A stretch of 64,000 nt of DNA from JBKCUK01 sp046318415 (GCA_046318415.1 JBKCUK010000009.1:127889-191888), one strand, 5' to 3'. Positions 43,175 through 52,422 are shown, counted from the stretch's first letter. Numbers and translations are program-made. The notes: generated by a model from the sequence alone, not told the origin.

Positions 43175-43564
43175 ATGAAAAACCAAAGTCAGTTTCGTTT
43201 GGGAACGATGTTATTAAGTCTCGCTTTAGGTGCTTTTGCCATTACGCAATCCCACGCCGCAAAAGTGCGCATAACCAACGAAAATCGCAAAAAGATTACA
43301 GTCAGGATCATCCCCGAGCCCACAACCACCAGCGAGGTCAAAATCATCAAAGAGTTGCCTGCTGAAAACCATTATGAATTCAATCTCACACCCGAAGACA
43401 TCGGCAATAAAAGATTCTTTGCCATCGAGGGGGATACTCACCCCTTCATTGGTGACACATGCAAAAACTTAAGCATCATTAAGGATTATGAAGTTGCCTT
43501 CAAAGACGATGTGGTCGGCACCACCTGTGTTGCCACAGAAGTCGGCGCAAAAGCATCCAAGTAA
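43175..43564 (+). CDS. Small exported protein, unknown function
   Basis: 129 residues from the ATG at 43175, with GGAGAGG six bases before it; an in-frame ATG lies 51 bases upstream without one. Signal peptide: MKNQSQFRLGTMLLSLALGA, cleavage near SHAA. The mature part is a compact beta-rich sequence with two Cys residues near the C-terminus (DTCKNLS and GTTCVATE) that could form a disulfide in the periplasm. I know no family. It opens a run of small plus-strand genes that ends at 44576. Confidence 0.68.
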   Translation: MKNQSQFRLGTMLLSLALGAFAITQSHAAKVRITNENRKKITVRIIPEPTTTSEVKIIKELPAENHYEFNLTPEDIGNKRFFAIEGDTHPFIGDTCKNLSIIKDYEVAFKDDVVGTTCVATEVGAKASK

Positions 43565-43692
43565 TCTGGCTTTAGAAGCTTATCCCCAAACCTTCAGCAG
43601 ACGAGATTTTCATCCATCTCGTCTCGCTGGATGGCCATCACTCGTTTTGCATGTGTATTTTGCAACCCAAAACAAACAGATAGGAGGATTCC

Positions 43693-43959
43693 ATGGGAAC
43701 AAGTAGCAATGATACCAGTCGTCATACCGCAGGTGTTAAATCCAGCATGGGTGGCAGTGGTGATCCAGATAAGGCAAGCCCAGCTGCCATCGAAAGGTAC
43801 ATGAAGGGCATCCATTTTCCCGCCAACAAGGACGATCTTGTAAATCGTGCAAAGGAAAATGGTGCACCCACAGATGTGCTTCATGTTTTGGATCGATTTG
43901 AGGACAAGGAATACAATAGCCCTATTGATATTTCCAAAGAGGTAGGTCGCATCAGCTAA
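43693..43959 (+). CDS. DUF2795 domain protein
   Basis: 88 residues, preceded by AGGAGG at five bases. After a Ser/Gly-rich N-terminus (SSMGGSGDPDKASPAAIE) the sequence SPAAIERYMKGIHFPANKDD, then LVNRAKENGAP...VLHVLDRFEDKEYNSP fits DUF2795, a small helical domain whose function is not established. Such genes are common in alphaproteobacteria next to stress-type genes. It is followed by a strong terminator, so it ends a transcript. Confidence 0.72.
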   Translation: MGTSSNDTSRHTAGVKSSMGGSGDPDKASPAAIERYMKGIHFPANKDDLVNRAKENGAPTDVLHVLDRFEDKEYNSPIDISKEVGRIS

Positions 43960-44002
43960 AGCACCAGTCGCTTTAGTCTCGCATTTATAACACTCCTGAA
44001 GT

Positions 44003-44055
44003 CGGATCACTTCTTGAGGCAACAGCCATAGAAAGAAGTGATCCGTTTGTTTTTG
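44003..44055 (+). terminator. Strong terminator after the DUF2795 gene
   Basis: CGGATCACTTCTT and AAGAAGTGATCCG form 13 perfect pairs with a 17-base loop and are followed by TTTGTTTTTGG. It is one of the cleanest terminators in the window and closes the transcript that begins before 43693. Confidence 0.82.
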
Positions 44056-44087
44056 GCCCTGGAAGCATTTGAAAGGCATAAGATTCC

Positions 44088-44576
44088 ATGCGCAAATCGC
44101 GGCAAGCATCTTCATCATGGAGTGTGCGTATTGAAAACACAGAAGATCTTAAGACAGCCCTTGAGCAATATAAATTGATGGTTGATTCCATCGAAAAGAC
44201 CAATGCACTTCGGGAAAATGCGAATAACTTTTGGACGACCGTGAATGCCCTGGCGCTCTCCATCATCGCCAATACCATTCAAAACACGAAAGAGTACCCC
44301 AAAGTCATGCTGATTATTATCTTTAACATACTAGGAGTTGGACTTTGTTTTTTATGGATCAGCTATCTTTTCAATCTGAAGCGCAACATCGAGGTACGCA
44401 ACTTTATGGTCAGTGAAGTGGAAAAGGTTTTACCTATCCCCTATTTGACTTACGCCCTTGCAAAAGCGCGCCGCTTGGAAGGACACAATTCCCTCACCAT
44501 GAGAGAAATAGTGGTCCCTGCCCTCTTTATGGCGTCGTATTTTGCCTTAACCATTTACACCCTTTTCACGCTATAG
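44088..44576 (+). CDS. RipA-like membrane protein
   Basis: 162 residues with two to three membrane helices after a charged N-terminus. The N-terminal motif LEQYKLMVDSIEKTNALREN, then ANNFWTTVNALALS, resembles the conserved motif of the RipA family, named for Francisella RipA, which is needed for growth in host cells; the likeness is from memory. It would be an inner-membrane protein, with the charged helix facing the cytoplasm. It is the last plus-strand gene before the convergent rarA gene. No ribosome-binding site of good spacing is visible. Confidence 0.6.
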   Translation: MRKSRQASSSWSVRIENTEDLKTALEQYKLMVDSIEKTNALRENANNFWTTVNALALSIIANTIQNTKEYPKVMLIIIFNILGVGLCFLWISYLFNLKRNIEVRNFMVSEVEKVLPIPYLTYALAKARRLEGHNSLTMREIVVPALFMASYFALTIYTLFTL

Positions 44577-44585
44577 CTGGGTATT

Positions 44586-45857
44586 TTATTGATTTTTCTT
44601 ATTTTCGCGCAACTTCTGCCAATACGCCAGGCGTTTGGCAATTTCACGCTCGAACCCAACCTCTTTGGGTACATACAAAGCTACACGCGACATCTCATCG
44701 GGAAAATAATTCTGGCCCGAAAATGCTTGAGGTTGATCATGATCATAGGCATAACCCGCCCCATACCCTAAATCCTTCATCATCTGGGTGGGAGCATTCA
44801 AGATATGGGATGGCGGCATGAGAGAGGGCACCTCCTTCGCCAAGCTCTTGGCAGATTTTTCTGCCTTATAGACGGCATTGGATTTGGGCGCCGTTGCTAG
44901 GTAAACCACAGCCTGCATCAGCGCCAGCTCTCCTTCCGGTGAACCCAACAGTTGATAAGCTTGGAGAGCTGCCATGGCCTGCACAAGTGCCTGGGGATCG
45001 GCCATACCCACATCTTCAGTGGCAAAACGTACCAAGCGCCGCAACACGTAAAGTGGATCTTCACCCCCAGCCAGCATCCTAGCACACCAATAAAGGGCAG
45101 CGTCCACGTCTGAGCCCCGCAACGACTTATGAAGAGCACTGATCAGGTTGTAATGGCCCTCCTTGTTCTTATCATAAAGGGGCGCTCTTTTCCGCAGGAG
45201 TGCACTTAATTCTTCGGGGTTCAAGGGGTGATCCAGGGCGGCAGCAAAAAGAATTTCCGCCGCATTCAAAAGGCTACGACCATCCCCATCGGCAAATGTC
45301 AGCAGCAAGCGACGCGCTTCGGGCATCAGTGGAATGGGCACGCCCTCATGGGCTTCGGCACGGCGCAATAGTCCTTCTAAGGCTGCTTCGTCCAGTCGAT
45401 TGAGGACGATCACCTGACAGCGTGAGAGCAGTGCCGCGTTCAATTCAAAGGACGGGTTTTCCGTGGTGGCGCCCACAAGACTCAAGGTGCCATCTTCGAG
45501 AGCGCCCAGGAAGCTATCCTGCTGGGCACGGTTAAAACGGTGGATTTCATCCACAAACAAGAGGGTTGCGCGCCCCTCACGACGCCGGGCCTTGGCCGCA
45601 TCGAACACACCACGAAGATCACCCACACCACTGGCAAGGGCCGAAAGGCTGATAAATTCAGCCTCCACATGCCCTGCCAAAGCACGGGCCAGCGTTGTCT
45701 TGCCACAGCCAGGCGGGCCCCACAAAATGATATTCGGCAGTTTTTTGGCCCTCAGCAGGCGATCAAGAACCTTATTGGGTCCAAGCACATGGTCTTGCCC
45801 GATCATCTCGGCCAAGGTGGCAGGCCGCAAGCGATCAGCCAGCGGGCCTTCAGCCAT
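44586..45857 (-). CDS. rarA: Replication-associated recombination protein A (RarA/MgsA)
   Basis: 423 residues from the ATG at 45857. The frame is open 29 codons further, overlapping the protease gene that ends at 45874, and a TTG in that extension is an alternative start. It is an AAA+ ATPase that acts with RecA/SSB at stalled forks: Walker A GPPGCGKTT, Walker B LLFVDEIHRF, sensor ATTENPSFELN and SRCQVIVL, and a C-terminal domain with ALYWCARMLAGGEDPLYVLRRL. All family signatures are present and full length. It is coupled tightly to the protease gene. Confidence 0.95.
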   Translation of the reverse strand: MAEGPLADRLRPATLAEMIGQDHVLGPNKVLDRLLRAKKLPNIILWGPPGCGKTTLARALAGHVEAEFISLSALASGVGDLRGVFDAAKARRREGRATLLFVDEIHRFNRAQQDSFLGALEDGTLSLVGATTENPSFELNAALLSRCQVIVLNRLDEAALEGLLRRAEAHEGVPIPLMPEARRLLLTFADGDGRSLLNAAEILFAAALDHPLNPEELSALLRKRAPLYDKNKEGHYNLISALHKSLRGSDVDAALYWCARMLAGGEDPLYVLRRLVRFATEDVGMADPQALVQAMAALQAYQLLGSPEGELALMQAVVYLATAPKSNAVYKAEKSAKSLAKEVPSLMPPSHILNAPTQMMKDLGYGAGYAYDHDQPQAFSGQNYFPDEMSRVALYVPKEVGFEREIAKRLAYWQKLRENKKNQ

Positions 45858-45873
45858 CAATGGAGCAAAAAGT

Positions 45874-47337
45874 TCATCCGTTTTTAATGACAAGACGTAT
45901 GACCCGTCCGCCGCGACGCACTTGGAATTCCCATCCACGCGCACTGCGGCCTAAGTTTTTACCCAGCTCTTCTACGTTAGTGACCTTCACGCCATTGACG
46001 CTCAGGATGACATCTCCTGGTTGCAGACTGCTCATGGCCGAAGGCGTCCCAGGGCGGGTTCGCAACACCACCACACCGCCATCCTCATCATAGGCAAGGC
46101 CCAAATCCACAGCAACCGCAGGCGAAAGCCCGGTGACCACTGCACCACTCAAAGGGGTGCGTCCAGAAAGGGTGACCACCTTGTTATCCTTAATGTCGGG
46201 CGGTGTTTCCATGGCGACTTGAAGTTTAAGGACCTCGCCCTTGCGCTTGACCGTAAAGGTGCGGGGTTTACCAACAATCGATGTGGCGAGGCGGAACCGA
46301 TAGGCTGCCTCATTCAGCGTGTCATGCTCATCGATCTTAATGATGACATCCCCTGCCTTTAGACCCCCTTTGTCGGCGGGCGAATTAGCATAGACCTTCA
46401 TCACCAAAACCCCTTCATAGGCATCACCAACTAAATCTGTGCCCGGCTTTGCGGGTGCATCCTTAATGGAGATGCCCGCCCAAGGACGCACCACTTTGCC
46501 GCCATGCTCAAGGCTCGCCAAAACAGGGGCGACAAGATTGGAGGGTATGGAAAATCCGATTCCAACCGAGCTTCCGGTATTGGAAATGATCGAGGTGTTA
46601 ATTCCCACCACACGCCCATCAAGGGTAACCAGCGGGCCTCCAGAGTTACCCGGGTTAATGGCCGCATCGGTTTGAATGAGCGAGCGAAAATCCTTCACCC
46701 CAATTTCAGATCGCGCCAAACCTGAGACAATCCCCATGGTGACCGTTTGCCCTATCCCAAACGGATTCCCCACGGCCATCACAATGTCACCCACCTCCAA
46801 CTCGTCGGCATCGCGAAGCTCAAGATACGGCAGCGGCTTATCAAGTCCCAGAATGCGCAGCGCCGCCAAGTCGGTACGCTTATCGCGCGAGACAATCTCG
46901 GCGTCGTACTCACGGCCATCATTGAGGACCACACGGATTTCTTCTGCATTTTTAATCACGTGAAAATTGGTCACCACCAGCCCGTCTGAGCGCAAAATAA
47001 CCCCTGACCCCAACGAGCTTTGAATGCGTGCCTCTGGATTACCAAAGGGAAAATCGGGGCCAAAAAAATGTTTAAATAATGGATCGTTGTAAAAAGGGGA
47101 ATCCGTATTTGGCTTCACCACCCGGGCCGCATAAATATTCACAACAGCCGGAGCAACTTTCTTCACCACCGGAGAGAAAGACAGCTGTAATTGATCACGG
47201 GAATGGGGAACAATGGCGCCATCACCGCTCAGAGAAGGTGTTGCGGCTTGTGCTGGAGGGGCGCTTTCTACCGCCAGCGCAGGAGATAGCGTCATGACGA
47301 CACCTAAGAGAGCACTTGAGATTTTTCTCAAAGACAT
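45874..47337 (-). CDS. DegP/MucD-type periplasmic serine endoprotease
   Basis: 487 residues, preceded by GAGGA at six bases. Signal peptide: MSLRKISSALLGVVMTLSPA, cleavage near ALA. A trypsin-like domain has His (VVTNFHVIKN), Asp (RDKRTDLAALRI) and Ser (GNSGGPLV); it also shows the loop FFGPDFPF. Two PDZ domains follow (near residues 260-350 and 390-480). It refolds or degrades misfolded envelope proteins. It is a Do-like protease; its DegP, DegQ or MucD group cannot be settled here, so no symbol is given. It lies directly before rarA on the same strand, a common alphaproteobacterial pair. Confidence 0.94.
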   Translation of the reverse strand: MSLRKISSALLGVVMTLSPALAVESAPPAQAATPSLSGDGAIVPHSRDQLQLSFSPVVKKVAPAVVNIYAARVVKPNTDSPFYNDPLFKHFFGPDFPFGNPEARIQSSLGSGVILRSDGLVVTNFHVIKNAEEIRVVLNDGREYDAEIVSRDKRTDLAALRILGLDKPLPYLELRDADELEVGDIVMAVGNPFGIGQTVTMGIVSGLARSEIGVKDFRSLIQTDAAINPGNSGGPLVTLDGRVVGINTSIISNTGSSVGIGFSIPSNLVAPVLASLEHGGKVVRPWAGISIKDAPAKPGTDLVGDAYEGVLVMKVYANSPADKGGLKAGDVIIKIDEHDTLNEAAYRFRLATSIVGKPRTFTVKRKGEVLKLQVAMETPPDIKDNKVVTLSGRTPLSGAVVTGLSPAVAVDLGLAYDEDGGVVVLRTRPGTPSAMSSLQPGDVILSVNGVKVTNVEELGKNLGRSARGWEFQVRRGGRVIRLVIKNG

Positions 47338-47680
47338 TGTTTTCCTCGATCCATTCTCTTGTGGTTATCTTTGCGCCCGACCACCCCAAGGGTTCGTGGG
47401 CGTTTGACCACCTCTTCATTTGCATGCATGGGGCGGTTTTGCCTTCTAAAACAGCAATGTAACTTTAGCACACCTGCCAGGCTTTATGCTACGCCGGCTT
47501 CGCGCAACAGGGAAGAGAGGGAAAATCTTGATGGACAGTCTCTGGGAATGCTGGTTCTTGTCATAAGGTACGCCTGTCCCTGGCCTTGACGTCAGGGATG
47601 GAAAAACAGGCCTTGATGCGCAAAGGGGAAACTCATGCACTTGCCCCCTTCTATCCCCTTTTAGCGGCTCATTCAGCCCC
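47338..47680. other. Intergenic region between the protease and Sel1 genes
   Basis: Mixed-composition spacer between two minus-strand genes. AAAGGGGA (47622-47629) and TCCCCTTT (47654-47661) form an eight-pair stem with a 24-base loop, in the 3' region of the Sel1 gene; it lacks a U tract, so termination is unclear. I see no gene, RNA or repeat in the remainder, which must include the promoter of the protease gene. Confidence 0.45.
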
Positions 47681-49747
47681 CTACTCGTCCGAGAACTCAT
47701 CGTCCAGCTGATCAATCCAGGGGTGATCTTGCTTAAAGCGTGCATTGCGCCGGCCAAGATCACTGATGACCGCGATCTTTAGCTCTTCAGGCAAGGCACG
47801 CACCGCTTGAAGGCGCTCCCTATCCACTTGGAGTTGAGCTTCCATGTGACTGTAAAGCTCTATTTTATTCATTAAACCATTTTTCATTACGGTGAGACGT
47901 ACAACTTTTTCGCGTTGTTCTAAAGATGGATCCGGCATGGCTTGCAGCATCGACAAGTTTGACTCCAGCGCCTTGTATTCAGCCTCAAGATTCTCATACT
48001 TCACCCACAAGGCGTGGTTTCGATCCTGCTGCACCTTCTCCACCTGTTGCAACGAGGCTTGCGCTGCCACCCACAGTGGATGGGTGCAAGAGATAAGATC
48101 CATGATTTCTCCGGCATCCCTCACGTTATCACGACCATGGGCAAACAGACGGCCGGCAACACCTTCTGCGGGCAGCGTCCATTCGCCATAGCCTGGTTCG
48201 AGGTTATCGGGACCGATGACAAGGTCTTCCTGGCTGTTGCGCTGAATAATATTCACCAAAATGCCGGGTTTCTCAAGGGCTTCCACAAGATTAGCCGTCT
48301 GGGTTAACAAGGCACTTAAGGGCCGATAAAGTTCTGCCAGGGTTGGCATTTTGGGCAAACGCCCCGCTTGCATGGCATCAGAAACGTGGGGTATGGGATC
48401 GTGCTTCATGACGTTTAATGAATATTCGCCCGCCAAGTCATGTACTTTTTTTTGGAGATTATTCAAATCAGAATTATCAGGCTCCTCAGACGTTTCAGCT
48501 TCCAATGGTGCTTCGGTATTGAGGATGAAATTACCCGCCTTGTTATCCCCATTATTGCTTTTGATGGCCCAGTAGCAAGACTCGGCAAGGTCACGGACCA
48601 CTGTAGAACCCTCTTCATAGTGGTTGGCCAAAACACACATGGAATCATAGCATCCAAGCTCTGCCATACTGTAAGTCCACCAAAAGGCTTTCGCGTCGTT
48701 GTCAGGGCATTGACCGCCCGGGACACCGCGCCCCGCTTCAAGCATGCAGACCAAATTACTCATGGCCAGGGTAAAGCCTTGCTCTGCAGCCTGTTGATAC
48801 AACTTCACTGCTTCGACGTCGTTTTCGGGGCATTGACCTCCCGCTACACCCTTCCCTTCTTCGAGCTTTACGGCGAAATTGTTCATGGCGTATGCATTCC
48901 CCTGCTCTGCTGCCCGGCGATACCATTGAATCGGGTCCGCATCGCTGGCGTGGCATTCACCCCTATTCACCCCATTCCACCATTCAAGCATCATACCCAA
49001 TTCAACCATAGCGACCGTATTTCCCTGCTTGGCCGCCCGGAGGAAGTAGTGAAACGCCTTCACATTATTGGCCTTTAATATTTCCGGATCCAACCCTTGA
49101 TCTACCCATTTAATCAAGTGAAAGCGCCCCATGGCCAAACAGGCATCGGGGTTGTTTGCCGCAGCCAGTGCGGCAATCTTTTGCATAAGGAGAGCTGGGA
49201 CTCTAAGAAGCTCCGGCGCAAACAATGCAATAACATAGGCACGTTTGAGATCGGCCATCACCCAGGCCTCAAAATCGGTGCTCCATGTGGGAAAAGCGAG
49301 TTTTTCCGCAATATCCCGATGAAGAAAAGTCAGATAGAGCAAATGCACCAAGTGGTCTTGCTTCGCGTGATCGCCAGCGTTGGCGGCCTTAATCCACTGG
49401 AGGAGTTCTTGTTGATCTTTCGGCATTGTGGGCACCACAAGGGCTTCAACATGAGAGGCAGCAATGTCGCTTTTCAGGCGCTTTGACGCACTTTTGAGGC
49501 TGTCAGTATCGTCCTCATCGCCCTCAGCCTCAGCTGGCTGGTCATCCCGCTTGCGCTTTTCTCTGGAGGGTAGAGTCAATTCTGGGGAGTCACCACTTTG
49601 ACTCAGGTCCCGGTTTTCATCAAAGCCCTCCCCTTCCTCAGCACTGTAAGAGCCCTGCGAACTGTCTGAAGCCAGCACAGCCCAAGGCATCCCCAAGGAT
49701 AAAGTCAATGCGAAGACAGAAAAACCATGCTTAAGGCACACATTCAT
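47681..49747 (-). CDS. Exported Sel1-repeat protein
   Basis: 688 residues from the ATG at 49747, with AGAGG about 12 bases upstream; the open frame 18 codons longer is less likely. Signal peptide: MNVCLKHGFSVFALTLSLGM, cleavage near AVLAS. An acidic Ser/Glu-rich region (~30-100) is followed by at least four Sel1-like repeats at ~200-385, such as AFHYFLRAAKQGNTVAMVEL and YRRAAEQGNAYAMNNFAV. Several carry a longer loop with the sequence GGQCP(E/D)ND, so spacing exceeds the usual 36-38 residues. The C-terminal part is helical. Sel1 repeats mediate protein-protein contacts, and secreted forms of this kind serve as host-interaction proteins in Legionella and Coxiella; the role here is inferred. 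Confidence 0.85.
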   Translation of the reverse strand: MNVCLKHGFSVFALTLSLGMPWAVLASDSSQGSYSAEEGEGFDENRDLSQSGDSPELTLPSREKRKRDDQPAEAEGDEDDTDSLKSASKRLKSDIAASHVEALVVPTMPKDQQELLQWIKAANAGDHAKQDHLVHLLYLTFLHRDIAEKLAFPTWSTDFEAWVMADLKRAYVIALFAPELLRVPALLMQKIAALAAANNPDACLAMGRFHLIKWVDQGLDPEILKANNVKAFHYFLRAAKQGNTVAMVELGMMLEWWNGVNRGECHASDADPIQWYRRAAEQGNAYAMNNFAVKLEEGKGVAGGQCPENDVEAVKLYQQAAEQGFTLAMSNLVCMLEAGRGVPGGQCPDNDAKAFWWTYSMAELGCYDSMCVLANHYEEGSTVVRDLAESCYWAIKSNNGDNKAGNFILNTEAPLEAETSEEPDNSDLNNLQKKVHDLAGEYSLNVMKHDPIPHVSDAMQAGRLPKMPTLAELYRPLSALLTQTANLVEALEKPGILVNIIQRNSQEDLVIGPDNLEPGYGEWTLPAEGVAGRLFAHGRDNVRDAGEIMDLISCTHPLWVAAQASLQQVEKVQQDRNHALWVKYENLEAEYKALESNLSMLQAMPDPSLEQREKVVRLTVMKNGLMNKIELYSHMEAQLQVDRERLQAVRALPEELKIAVISDLGRRNARFKQDHPWIDQLDDEFSDE

Positions 49748-50080
49748 AACAAGCCAACCTCTTGATGATGGAGGAATAAGGCCTACCGCCTTTAAGACCA
49801 ATTTGTCAATATAAATTTATAAAGGAAGCGCGCCTGATGGATGGAAAAAGCAGCGAGAATGGACACAAAGTCTTACTCTTCCAAAAGTGCCTGAAACATT
49901 TTTGAGGCACACTTGGGTCAAATAATCTCTCACCACATCAATGCCCATTCGAAATTTTCAAAGCAAGCAGCGCGCATCTGATTGGATTACGGGAAACCGA
50001 TGATAAGCGCGGCTTGCAGAGCAACACGATGACGCATGATGCACCCGAAAAACGCCCTGCTCCCTACAAGTCTTCTCAAA
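49748..50080. other. Intergenic region before the ribosomal operon end
   Basis: Upstream of the minus-strand Sel1 gene and past the terminator of the ribosomal cluster. No gene, RNA or repeat is visible to me; it presumably holds the Sel1 promoter, but no convincing -35/-10 pair is seen. Confidence 0.45.
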
Positions 50081-50113
50081 AAACGCACAAAAAAAGCGGC
50101 CCGAAGGCCGCTT
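50081..50113 (-). terminator. Terminator of the S10-spc-alpha supercluster
   Basis: On the minus strand AAGCGGCC-TTCG-GGCCGCTT gives eight perfect pairs with a stable tetraloop and is followed by TTTTTGTGCG. It lies about 26 bases after the rplQ stop and closes the ribosomal transcript. Confidence 0.9.
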
Positions 50114-50139
50114 CTCATTTATTGAGCTCGAAGATCGAC

Positions 50140-50562
50140 TTAGGCGGTTGCCTCTGCTGCGTCTTCTGCCTCAACGGCACGTGGTGCCTTTGGCTTTGCA
50201 GCTGGATCACGATCCACCAACTCGATCACAGCCATGGGGGCCATGTCACCGTGACGGAAGCCAGACTTCATGATACGGATGTATCCGCCAGGACGCTCTT
50301 TGTAACGCTCGGCCAACGTTCCCAGAAGCTTGCTGACGATCGCATCAGATCCCAGAACCGCGTGGGCTTGACGACGGGCACTCAGACCGCCGCGCTTACC
50401 CAGGGTGATCAACTTTTCGACGTAAGGACGCAGGTCCTTTGCCTTCGGCAATGTCGTTGTGATTTGCTCGTACTTCAGCAAGGACTCGGCCAAGCCACGA
50501 AGCAAGGCTTTACGTTGGTCGCTTCGGCGATTAAACTTGCGACCACTCATGCCGTGACGCAT
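50140..50562 (-). CDS. rplQ: 50S ribosomal protein L17
   Basis: 140 residues. The family N-terminus MRHGMSGRKFNRRSDQRKAL is intact; the core (KYEQITTTLPKAKDLRPYVE) is complete; and the C-terminal tail is Ala/Glu-rich and longer than in E. coli. It lies 22 bases after rpoA and is the last gene before the terminator at 50081. Its position after rpsK and rpoA without rpsD is the alphaproteobacterial alpha-operon arrangement. Confidence 0.97.
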   Translation of the reverse strand: MRHGMSGRKFNRRSDQRKALLRGLAESLLKYEQITTTLPKAKDLRPYVEKLITLGKRGGLSARRQAHAVLGSDAIVSKLLGTLAERYKERPGGYIRIMKSGFRHGDMAPMAVIELVDRDPAAKPKAPRAVEAEDAAEATA

Positions 50563-50584
50563 TTTCTCTTCTCCTCAAAATTCC

Positions 50585-51601
50585 TTAATAGGGCTCTTCA
50601 ATCTTACGGGCCAAGTCTTCGATGTTCTCTGGCGGCCATGCGGTTACATGCATGCCCAGCTCAAGACCCATCGCGCTCAAGACTTCGCGAATCTCATTCA
50701 GTGACTTACGGCCAAAGTTTGGTGTGCGCAACAAGTCGCTTTCACTCTTTTGAACCAAATCACCAATGTAGACAATGTTTTCGTTCTTCAAGCAGTTGGC
50801 CGAACGAACAGAAAGCTCAAGCTCATCCACCTTGCGCAGCAAATGACGGCTAAAGGGCAGATCAGATTCGATCTCTTCCTTCACTTCCTCAACGGGCTCT
50901 TCGAAGGTGATGAACTGCTGCAGCTGATCTTGCAGGATGCGGGCAGCAAGAGCCACAGCATCTTCAGGCTTCACGGCGCCATTGGTCTCAATGTCCATGA
51001 TCAGCTTGTCGTAGTCCGTGCGCTGACCGACGCGGGTGTTCTCAACGCGATACGCAACACGCTTGACCGGAGAGAACAAAGCGTCAACAGGGATGAAGCC
51101 AATCGGCGTATCTTCGCGGCGCAATTGTGCAGCCGGAATATAGCCACTGCCAGACTCGATGGTTGCCTCAAGATTCAGCTTCGCACCTGCATCCAGGTGG
51201 CAAATCACTGTCTCTGGATCCAGAATTTCCACATCTGATGAGCATTCAAACTGACCCGCAGTGACGATGCCAGGACCTTCAGCCTTCAAGGTGATGCGGC
51301 GCAAGGCCTCAGTGTGCTTGCGCACAGAGACACCCTTCAGGTTCAAGATGATTTCCGAAACATCCTCGCGCACGCCAGCAATGGAGGTAAATTCATGCTG
51401 AACGCCTTCGATGCGAATACCTGTTATACAAGCGCCTTGGAGGGATGACAGCATCACACGACGCAATGCAGTACCCAAGGTCAAACCAAAGCCACGCTCT
51501 AGGGGCTCGGCGACAACGGTGCCGCGACGACCCGCTTGAGTCTGCTGGACCATATCCAGTTTGTGGGGCTTAATCAAATCTTGCCAGTTTTTGCGAATCA
51601 C
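50585..51601 (-). CDS. rpoA: DNA-directed RNA polymerase alpha subunit
   Basis: 338 residues. The N-terminal dimerisation domain begins in MIRKNWQDLIKPHKLDM and includes VEPLERGFGLTLGTALRRVMLSSLQGACI-type sequence, and the C-terminal domain has the DNA-contact helix NCLKNENIVYIGDLVQKSE. Both are full length. It assembles core polymerase. It lies 40 bases after rpsK and 22 before rplQ; rpsD, which follows rpsK in enterobacteria, is missing from this place. Confidence 0.97.
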   Translation of the reverse strand: MIRKNWQDLIKPHKLDMVQQTQAGRRGTVVAEPLERGFGLTLGTALRRVMLSSLQGACITGIRIEGVQHEFTSIAGVREDVSEIILNLKGVSVRKHTEALRRITLKAEGPGIVTAGQFECSSDVEILDPETVICHLDAGAKLNLEATIESGSGYIPAAQLRREDTPIGFIPVDALFSPVKRVAYRVENTRVGQRTDYDKLIMDIETNGAVKPEDAVALAARILQDQLQQFITFEEPVEEVKEEIESDLPFSRHLLRKVDELELSVRSANCLKNENIVYIGDLVQKSESDLLRTPNFGRKSLNEIREVLSAMGLELGMHVTAWPPENIEDLARKIEEPY

Positions 51602-51641
51602 GGATCCAACCCTTCTTCTTTAGCTGTTAGTTAGGACGAGC

Positions 51642-52031
51642 TTAGACCCTTCTGCGCTTCGCCGGGCGGCATCCATTGTGCGGGACCGGCGTCACATCAC
51701 GGATTGAAGTTACGGTCATGCCCAGCGCTTGCAAAGCACGCAACGCAGACTCACGTCCAGAACCTGGTCCGTAGACTTCCACGTCAACCATGCGCATACC
51801 ATGCTCCATTGCCTTACGGCCAGCATCTTCAGCTGCCATCTGAGCAGCATAAGGGGTCGACTTGCGTGAACCCTTGAAACCGAGCATGCCAGCAGAAGAC
51901 CAGCAAATCGCGTTACCCTGATGGTCACTAATGGTAACCATTGTGTTGTTAAAGCTTGAGTGAACGTGTGCCACACCAGCTGTGATATTTTTACGTTCGC
52001 GGCGACGCAAACGAGCGGACGGCTTAGCCAT
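51642..52031 (-). CDS. rpsK: 30S ribosomal protein S11
   Basis: 129 residues. The 16S-binding signatures are visible: AHVHSSFNNTMVTISDHQGN, GFKGSRKSTPYAAQMAA and the C-terminal RDVTPVPHNGCRPAKRRRV, which carries the conserved Asn-Gly site. It starts 22 bases after rpsM, as usual in this operon, and 40 bases before rpoA. Confidence 0.97.
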   Translation of the reverse strand: MAKPSARLRRRERKNITAGVAHVHSSFNNTMVTISDHQGNAICWSSAGMLGFKGSRKSTPYAAQMAAEDAGRKAMEHGMRMVDVEVYGPGSGRESALRALQALGMTVTSIRDVTPVPHNGCRPAKRRRV

Positions 52032-52053
52032 AGTACTACCCTAACCTTCGTAC

Positions 52054-52422
52054 TTACTTTTTCTTACCAGCAATCGCAACGGCTTTACCCTTGCGTGTGC
52101 GAGCATTCGTATGTGTGCGCTGACCACGAACGGGAAGACCCTTGCGGTGACGCAGACCACGATAGCATGCCAAGTCTGTGAGACGCTTGATGTTCATGGA
52201 AATCTCACGGCGCAGATCACCTTCAACTTTGTAATCGCGGTCGATGGCCTCGCGAATACGCAGCACTTCTTCTTCGGTCAGATCTTTGACCCGCCTTGAT
52301 TCCTCAATGCCTACTTTTTGGCAGATCTCTTTCGATTTTACAGGACCGATGCCATAAATGTAGGTCAAACTAATCACAACTCGCTTTTGAGTTGGAATGT
52401 TGACGCCAGCAATACGCGCCAC
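52054..52422 (-). CDS. rpsM: 30S ribosomal protein S13
   Basis: 122 residues. It binds the head of the 30S subunit and contacts the 50S subunit. MARIAGVNIPTQKRVVISLT opens the gene and LRHRKGLPVRGQRTHTNART is the conserved basic C-terminal segment. It is separated from adk by about 110 bases with a small palindrome (CCGACT-GAACTG-AGTCGG, 52463-52480), so a promoter or regulatory leader for the alpha operon is possible there. Confidence 0.97.
   Translation of the reverse strand: MARIAGVNIPTQKRVVISLTYIYGIGPVKSKEICQKVGIEESRRVKDLTEEEVLRIREAIDRDYKVEGDLRREISMNIKRLTDLACYRGLRHRKGLPVRGQRTHTNARTRKGKAVAIAGKKK

Noticed and set aside
50014..50853. 279-codon open frame on the plus strand across rplQ and rpoA
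   Set aside because: Antisense to two certain ribosomal/RNAP genes and to their terminator; codon composition is that of a shadow.
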